Positions 56,931 to 64,000 of a DNA stretch of 64,000 bases are shown here, one piece after another. A program made the position numbers and the translations under genes. The DNA lies in the NCBI GenBank assembly GCA_946800325.1, contig OX326961.1, positions 7,046,655 through 7,110,654 of the forward strand. The letters run 5' to 3'. Origin of the DNA: Luzula sylvatica (taxonomy: Eukaryota; Streptophyta; Magnoliopsida; Poales; Juncaceae). How positions within the stretch are numbered: the first letter of the stretch is position 1; each line of letters starts with the position of its first letter. Under the pieces are notes generated by a model that saw only the letters and a program-made list of their open reading frames with translations, did no database searches and was not told the DNA's origin.

Positions 56931-57308
56931 ATGTTGAAACACGGATCATTGATGAGACATATTTGTTTAAAATTTTGTGTTGCATTCGAAATGTAAATAT
57001 TTTCATTGTAAATTATATAATTATATAATTTAAGTGAATTTGGTTAAAGTTTTAAATTTTGAGAGTTGAGTAGATACATTTGATACTAATTTTTTGAAAA
57101 TTTTAAGTCAATAAGTTTCATTTTGAGCCGAACTAATGTCTAGTTTTGACATTAATATTTGATTTGATCACTTGCATTTTTCATGCGAGATGATATTTAT
57201 GTATATATTGGGTAGTCCTATGTTTCGTTGTTCTCCATCTTCTCAGCTCATATTCTACTTTTTTTAGGGCAGCAACTCATAATCTCACCGTACAAAAACA
57301 AAACATAT
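56931..57308. other. AT-rich spacer, nothing recognised
   Basis: About 380 bp of AT-rich DNA between the LINE derivative and the next inverted-repeat element. No coding or repeat signal. Confidence 0.5.
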
Positions 57309-57540
57309 AGGGCCCGTTCGGCAAGGGGTGGAATAGAGGAATATTAATTAAACCATTTTATTCCAAAGTCGTTCGGCAAAACTAATGGAATAAGAAAATA
57401 GGCTTAAGAGAATAGATATTGATAATGACCAAAATACCCCTAGTATATTAATAATATTAATAACATCAAATCATATTAATAATAATATTAATATTATTAT
57501 TATAATAATAATAATCATGATTATTATTCTTATTTTCGAA

Positions 57541-57602
<62 letters not shown>

Positions 57603-58289
57603 ATTATAATTATTATTATAATAATAATTATTATTATTCTTATTTTTATTATAATAATAATCATCATTATTATTATAATATTAATTATTATTATTATTAT
57701 TATTATTATAATAACTATTATTATAATAATTATTATAATTATTATTATTATAATAATTATTATTATTATAATTATTATAATAATTATTATTATAATAATT
57801 AAAATAATATTATGTATTATTATAATAATTATTATAATAATAGTAATTATTATTATTATAATAATAACAATTATTATTATTATAATAATAGTAATTATTA
57901 TTCTTATTTTTATATTATAATAATAATAATAATTATTTTTTTAATAATAATAATTATTGTTATAATAATAATACTACTATTATTATTATTATTATTAATT
58001 ATAATAATAATAATATTATTATTATTATAGTATTAATTATTATTATTATTAATATTATTATTATAATAATTATAATAATTTTTATTTTTATTATAATAAT
58101 AATAAGGGGTAAAATGGTCCAACAAAAAAATTATAAGGTGGAATAGATCTATTCCATGTTTTATATGGAATAGATTTAACCCACTAATCTCAATTTTATT
58201 CCATATTATTCCATCCTTGTTCGGCTAGGAATAGAGTGGATTAACTCATTTATTCTTCTATTCCACTCTATTTCACCCTAGCCGATAGT
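57309..58289. mobile_element. Inverted-repeat element filled by an (ATT)n microsatellite
   Basis: The left end GGGCCCGTTCGGCAAGGGG, then TGGAATAGAGGAATA, is inverse to the right end (CTATTCCACTCTATTTCACC, then CTAGCCGATAG). Secondary matches (TTCGGCAAAACTAATGGAAT and ATTCCATCCTTGTTCGGCTA) lie inside. The GGGCCCGTTCGG start is common among plant MITEs. The middle, 57470-58110, is almost only ATT/AAT trinucleotides in both orientations. The superfamily is not settled. Confidence 0.7.
57470..58110. repeat. (ATT)n/(AAT)n microsatellite
   Basis: About 640 bp of interrupted ATT and AAT runs that switch orientation repeatedly, able to fold back on themselves. Long Tyr/Asn and Ile/Leu frames here are repeat products. 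Confidence 0.97.
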
Positions 58290-59454
58290 ATATTTGTTGT
58301 TCCCCATGTTCTCTCACCTCACAAAAATGAAATGATAGTCTTGCCTTCACAAATGTCAACAAGAAGAATTTTAGACTCCAAATTTTAAAATTTATTCTTT
58401 TAACAAATGATGTATGTTAATAAAATTATGAGATTTTTAGAGTCCAAATTTAACATTTCTTCTTTAGCAAATGTCAACAAAAATATATCTTAATAAAATT
58501 ATGAGAACTTTTAGACTCCAATTTAACATCTCTTCTATAAAGAAGAAGCCAATCCAATATATCAATGTTAGCTATCACTATCATCTTTACACATTCAATA
58601 CATTACATATTCATAAAACGAGGAATACAATATAACAGTACACATCAAATATATAACAAAAGAGCAGCTAAATTAACCCTTAATTATTCAAAATAGCACC
58701 AATTTTATTCAACTAAAACGAATGAAAAAACTGGCATTCCACACAGGATTTTAATTTTTTCCATTTGGGCTTCGTTCAAGCCCTAAGGATTTTGGGCCTC
58801 CATTTCAAGTGATTTTATATACTTATTTGGTTGGACTATGTTTTTATTTTTCCATGACAGTAACCCATGTTCAACGTCGAGTGGTATTATTTGCAAAGAA
58901 TTTGAATTTGGCTTAGAATTCAACTTGGGAATACCGAGTGGTATATCTGTGATAACGAGCAGAATGGTACAAGATATTTTACCATTCATGTGTGTGTGTG
59001 TGTGTGTAAATTTTCTGCAATTTAGTCGTAATAGAGTTTTTCTTTCGCAATTATTTTTGTGTGTATTATTGATTTTTATAGTTTTTTTCTCACTATTATT
59101 TGTTATTACATGCTTGGCAAGATAAGATCTTATGGCATATGATTATAAAATCGGTAACTTCTGTATCATGAATTTCTCAGTAGCCAACATTCAATTTTGA
59201 AAGCTAATAATTAGGTAAAAATGATACATATTTAAATTGTTGAAAACTATACTCGCACCAGTTGAAGTAAAATGATACATACTTAAAGTATCAGATCTCA
59301 CGTCGTTAGCTCCATAATCTAAATGACATTACAATTCGTAACATAAATAAACATTAAATATAATACATAATACAAGTTCGTATCATAGTACATCAAATAT
59401 AATTCATCATACATCTAACTGGCATAATTCCGACACTATAAATCATATTTTTTT
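58290..59454. other. AT-rich stretch with (GT)n
   Basis: No gene recognised. A (TG)9 run lies at about 58989-59007. The plus-strand frame around it (58838-59125) has no domain. Confidence 0.5.
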
Positions 59455-59600
59455 TCCTTACAAGTAGACAAATAGTATCCTAATTGGCCACAATTTTCAC
59501 ATTTCCGTTGTGTTTTGCTTTCTTTTCAGAAAATGGTTTCCAATGTTGTGGTTTTCCTTTGAATTGAGACTCGAAGGTCGATCGCTTGAAAAATATCTCC
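59455..59600 (-). pseudogene. Possible gag-type zinc knuckle remnant
   Basis: On the minus strand one frame reads FESQFKGKPQHWKPFSEKK (about 59575-59520), and after a one-frame slip KCENCGQLGYYLSTCK. The spacing CX2CX4(Y)X4C equals a CCHC knuckle with His replaced by Tyr. Such motifs occur in retrotransposon gag and in some transposases. It is short, slipped and mutated, so only a relic; which element it came from is open. Confidence 0.35.
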
Positions 59601-60140
59601 AATTTCTACATCTTTGAGAATGCCATTCCCCTTATATCTAGGATATTTCTTCACCTATTTTCGACTTTGCAATTTCACTCTATTTGTCGATCTTAGGCAT
59701 CATTGTCGATATCATTATTGTAACTAGCTAGGTCCCATTAGATCTGATAGACACCTTCGAAGTACTAAATTGGTCTTGATGGCCGCATCCATCTTAGAAT
59801 CCATGGCAAATTAAAACGTAAGGAATTAATAATGTGAGATTAAAACAGAAGCAATATTCTTTTACCGACAATAAGGAATATTTTAGTTCATGGCTAATGT
59901 GAGATTTGTAATAAATCCATGCTAACACAAGCAATTAATAACCCAATTAAAACAGGAAATTCACAATAAAGACATTCAAGGCAAAATGTGCTACTTCTTT
60001 GATTGATTATTGAATACAAAGTATTTAAAAAAAAGAGGTTTAATGGGTCATAGAAACTCATGACAAATGGAAAGGGTTCAGTTCGTTAAAAGGGCATACA
60101 TGACAGCTCGTACTAGAAAGAAAGGGGTCCTTGGCAACGA

Positions 60141-60290
60141 TGAGAGAGAGAGAGAGAGAACGAGTACTACCCGTGAGAGTCCGGCGATTTCGCCATGAGA
60201 GAGGGGGATTGATTTCGCCATGAGAGAGGGGGATTGATTTCGCCATGAGAGAGGGGGATTGATTTCGCCATGAGAGAGGGGGATTCAAGA
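60141..60290. repeat. (GA)n and 25-bp tandem repeat
   Basis: A GA microsatellite (60141-60159) is followed by about four copies of a 25-bp unit, CCATGAGAGAGGGGGATTGA plus TTTCG, at 60190-60290. Confidence 0.95.
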
Positions 60291-60299
60291 GAAGCAAGG

Positions 60300-61339
60300 C
60301 AGCATGAATGGAAGAAAAGCAATTATTGGGAGTGAAGGAAAGAGAAACGGAGAAAAATACAAACAGAGTTGTAATTGTAATAATAAAGATCAGATCTTGA
60401 GATAATCGGACGGATACAAATTTGAGAGCATCAAGTGCTCATAAAAGCCCATCTCTTTCTTATTGAATTTTATTCCATACTTTTTTTACATTTATGGTTT
60501 ATTTATACAATACTTTTTAATTATACATACAACATTCACGTTACAATGTACATTATTTTTTTTTTTTTATAAATACAAATATAAATGTATGGTTGAAATG
60601 CATTACATATCATGTATGCATATTTTTATTATTAATAATATTAAATATTTTTTAAATATATATTATTGGAAATATTAAATTATCTATTTTTAAGTTTGTT
60701 CTATACATATACATATCTATTTTTTAAACAAAAAGACTTGAAAAACACTTGCATCAATACAAGATCTACTTGAAGCATCGCGTCACTGTATTGAACAAAT
60801 AAAATTATCTACTTTAAGATAATGAACATCAAAAATAATCAATCCAAATTCGGCTTGTTAGATTTCAGGATTGAATTAAGATTCAATTAAAAAAATTTGT
60901 AACTTGATGCCAATTTATCCCACCCACCATATACTTTTTTCTATCTTAATTTATCAGCCTGGATTAAAGAAAATGACTATAAAATTGCACAAAAGAAATG
61001 ACTATAAAATTGATGCCAAGACGTTTGAACTTGATCAACCAACAAAACAAATGAATTTAACCAACCAATCAATCCAATTTATTGTTCGAGACTCAAAAAT
61101 AGGAATTTATCGCTTTCTTCATCAAAATAAAAGATTACAAACCAAAATTCGAACATGAATACACTAAAAATCCACTCACCATTAACCATTAATACATGAT
61201 ATAAAAAATATGATGGAAAATTGGGGCACAGTAAATTGCCTCATAGGAAAAGAACCATAGACAGAATATAAGAATTTTTTTTTACAATTGTATTGCCTAA
61301 TCAAATCAAAAGAAAATTATGAGTAATAAATGATAGTAT
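60300..61339. other. AT-rich stretch, no gene seen
   Basis: Open frames here are short and A/T-driven. No repeat or motif of note. Confidence 0.5.
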
Positions 61340-61520
61340 TTCAATCGTATTTTGAAAATATCTCCAGCCGTATCTGAAGTATTTTTATCGTATTCGAGAA
61401 AAAATATATTTTAAAATAATCGGATATGTCATGCAGCGTATCTGATACGTATGCGAGTCGTATCGCATCCGTATCGGTATCGGATACCCGTATCTCCAAG
61501 ATATGCATTTTAGAAGTATC
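61340..61520. mobile_element. Relic of the GGATACG hAT-like family, copy 3
   Basis: Dense in CGTATC/GATACG motifs (CAGCGTATCTGATACGTATG, GTATCGCATCCGTATCGG, GGATACCCGTATC) with GAAGTATC on both sides, as in the copies at 18996 and 21408. The ends are eroded and there is no CTATGTT terminus. Confidence 0.55.
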
Positions 61521-63082
61521 ACTGTAAATTACATTAATTCTAATGCACTTCAATTACTATCTTACATTTTCTTCCAAAATGTATCCGCCGAATTCTCCAT
61601 TATAGAACAATTATATTTAATTAATGTAATAATTAAAATATATAATTAAATATTCATTAAAATTTATTAAAATTTATGAATTCGAATAAATATTAATTAT
61701 GTATTAAGTTAACAACCAACATGTATTAGTTATCATTTTAATTAAATTAGAATGGCAAAGTAGATATAAATTTGCATTTCGTCTTCTTCTCGTCATTCTG
61801 ATACCGAGAATATTCTTTTCAACGGTTGCACGGTTACACGGTTTTTTATGCGAACAAATTTCGTCTTCTTCTCGTCATATAATATTATATCCATATAATG
61901 AATATAATATTTATATTATTTGTAATAATTATATTACCATAATAATATACTAATTATAATGTTATATTATTAGAATATTATATTAATTATATAGATATAA
62001 TATAATTATTAAAATATTGTATTGTATATTAATTAAAAAAAATGACCAAAATACCGTTATATTTTCATATGCATATTTTTGTTATTTTTTCATTAATTTT
62101 AAGAAAATTTATAAATAATTTTTAACATGTAGTGATTTCACTAAAATAAAATCATTAAATGTTGTGTTTGTATAATTTTAATATTTCATTTATTACTCAT
62201 AAAAAATAACGTCAAATAATAATAACATAAACACCTTAAAAATATATTGACAGAAAAATATTTTTTAAAACATCTATTTTTTTATTTATTTTCGTTCTTC
62301 CTTTATGTATTTTTTTAATAGTTTCATGCTATTTTAATTTTTAAATATTTTCAAGGTGTTCTTTTAATACTGTTGTTTATCTTATTATTATTTTATGTTA
62401 ATTTTTCCGGAAAAAAAATAGAAGTCGGATATATATAATGTGTAACATATTAAAACTATATAAATATAACATATGATAATTATTTTTTTTTTAAATTATT
62501 ATAAGCTAAAAAAATTAGGACTTTTTAAAAATTAATACAAATAACAAAAATATTCTACTACATATGTATAAAGAAGGGTATTTTGGTCATAAAAAATTTA
62601 ACATCATTCATGATTAATTTTAACCCCATAGGGGTTGAAAATATAAGTTTGGTAAAGAAATTTTTTTGGAGTTTTAAAAAAAAACAGATTTTTTTTAGAA
62701 TATCCAAAAATTATTATAGTATATCTATAAATATAATAATTACAATATAGTTATTATTATGATGCAAAATGTAATTCTTATTTCATGGTGCTACCAAACA
62801 AGCTGTAATTATTATTCTTTTATGATTATAGCGAGAAAGGAATCAAATCTCGTCCGTGCATTCTTCAAGCCGTCGGATATATCACGATAGATTGTGATGA
62901 GATTTAGTTTTTAACTTTTAACTTCCGTTTCTGTTTTTGTGCGTAGTAAAAAATAAAAAGTAGAAAGTAAAAAGGAAACTTGGCTTTTTAGTGCCTCTCG
63001 TAAAAAATGGAAGGCCGATTTCTCTCTTCTTCCTTCACAATCACAAGGGTCTGCACTCTCTCTTTTAAAAAAACTCAGCACG
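61521..63082. other. AT-rich stretch, no gene seen
   Basis: TTTCGTCTTCTTCTCGTCAT occurs at about 61779 and 61859, about 80 bp apart, around a patch with CGGTTGCACGGTTACACGG. The rest is A/T-rich. From 62930 the composition turns leader-like towards the ATG at 63083. Confidence 0.45.
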
Positions 63083-63129
63083 ATGAAGATCAACAAGCTC
63101 CATATCTCTCATCATGCGGCAAAGCTCAA
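63083..63129 (+). CDS. Candidate first coding exon
   Basis: A pyrimidine-rich leader (CTCTCTTCTTCCTTCAC) precedes ATG at 63083. The frame MKINKLHISHHAAKL runs to a strong donor, CTCAA followed by GTAAGTGG. An ATG at 63007 opens a different 75-codon frame through the same region (to 63234); it shows no domain. No downstream exon was identified, and the protein was not recognised. Confidence 0.3.
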
Positions 63130-63130
63130 G

Positions 63131-63740
63131 TAAGTGGAGGATCCGAAGAGGTGTCTTCTCTCGTGTATGAGTGGGGAGCTGAAGAGTTATCCCATCTGCT
63201 CGGTTCTCTCGAGATCCGAGTTAGGGCGAAATAATATGACGAAACTCGTGAATTGAACGAACAAGGATTGGCTTTTGGTGAATTATGTATGGGTTATTAG
63301 ACTGATTTTGGGTTAACTCAGGCTTATTTGTGGTGAATGATGTGAGGCAAATAAGGCACAAATTTAATGCCTAATTTGGGGATTTTAGCCCTTGTGAAGA
63401 ACAATTCTATATACTTTATTAATCATATTTGAGATAACACGAATATTTCTTCACTAAGTGTGTTTTACTGCTTAATCACAGGAATTAGAAGGAATTTCTG
63501 GGAATTTGGAGAGTGTAGTTGTCTCCAACATGTCGAGAGGAGTGAAAACGATATATTACACCGATATATTCGGTACATGAATGAGACGGGAGGCAAACAA
63601 TTATCATGATAGAAACTTACACAAAAGTTTACACGAAAACCACTCAATCCTTAGCCCTTATCCTGCCCACCTACCTTTGGTGGGAATTACCTCCTTACCC
63701 CCAATCCTCTCCACCAACTCGTGACCAATAAGAAGACTCC
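63131..63740. other. Stretch after the candidate exon, nothing recognised
   Basis: Mixed composition without coding signal. An open 75-codon frame from 63007 ends at 63234. GATATATTACACCGATATAT near 63550 is an imperfect direct repeat. Confidence 0.45.
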
Positions 63741-64000
63741 ATGAGTACTATAAATATGACCTCAAGGGCCACGAGTTAGAACGTTCTTTTCACCCTTTTT
63801 TTCTGCCCCATCTCTCTCGCTCTCTCTCTAACACTCCAAGATCCTTCAAGAACTTCAAGAACCCTACAAGAACCAAGTGAATTGCCAAGGAGATTAACCG
63901 TGACCAAGGAATTCTTTCCTTTTTCGGCGAATCATCCTCTCTCAAGAATCAACCGTGACCAAGGATCTCCTTCCTTTTCGGTGATTCAAGAGTTAACCGT
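63741..64000 (+). promoter_or_regulatory. LTR- or promoter-like sequence at the right edge
   Basis: TATAAATA at 63749-63756 is followed by a C/T-rich leader (CTGCCCCATCTCTCTCGCTC) and then purine-rich repeats. AACCGTGACCAAGGA occurs at 63896 and 63951 and begins again at 63995. The layout fits the R/U5 part of an LTR or the start of a transcript; the window ends before this can be decided. Confidence 0.4.

Noticed and set aside
57812..58030. 72-codon Tyr/Asn- and Ile/Leu-rich frame
   Set aside because: Pure translation of the ATT/AAT microsatellite.

Overview
The window is nuclear DNA from a flowering plant, very AT-rich and gene-poor. The evidence is a Ty1/copia RNase H fragment with its LTR, a plant-type L1 LINE whose ORF2 ends in a zf-RVT domain, two non-autonomous hAT-like families, Helitron, CACTA-like and foldback elements, and U-rich introns with GTAAG donors. 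The sequence does not identify the species. I found no complete host protein-coding gene and no tRNA, rRNA or CRISPR.

Layout. 1-18130: one minisatellite array with a unit of about 31 bp, already running at base 1, with duplications at several scales. 18131-19690: the 3' end of a copia element (RNase H end of pol, polypurine tract, start of the 3' LTR), whose LTR carries a 560-bp hAT-like element with an exact 8-bp target duplication. 19690-26090: AT-rich DNA, a second copy of that hAT family, a 146-bp tandem repeat, decayed coiled-coil exons, a 248-bp tandem repeat and a large foldback element built from a small hairpin module. 26090-31510: AT-rich DNA with little visible. 31512-33790: two related Helitron-like elements on the minus strand. 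34856-40801: a full-length L1 LINE with target duplication, monomeric 5' UTR, frameshifted ORF1, intact ORF2, a 3' hairpin and a poly(A) tail. 41577-42222: a 213-bp triplication. 42.2-52.2 kb: AT-rich DNA, foldback and hAT-like elements, microsatellites. 52.2-56.9 kb: spliced gene-fragment exons, CACTA-like ends and an ORF-less LINE derivative with the same 3' hairpin as the full LINE. 57.3-58.3 kb: an inverted-repeat element filled with an (ATT)n microsatellite. 58.3-64 kb: AT-rich DNA, a third hAT-family relic, a candidate first exon near 63.1 kb and an LTR- or promoter-like sequence at the right edge.

The genes are those of mobile elements. LINE ORF2 (endonuclease and reverse transcriptase) is the only long intact reading frame and could act on RNAs with the matching 3' hairpin, such as the ORF-less derivative at 56 kb. 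The hAT-like, CACTA-like, Helitron-like and foldback elements show no transposase here and would depend on enzymes encoded elsewhere. Host-derived material is limited to exon-sized fragments near 23-25 kb, 52-55 kb and 63 kb, and possibly the N-terminal coiled coil of LINE ORF1.
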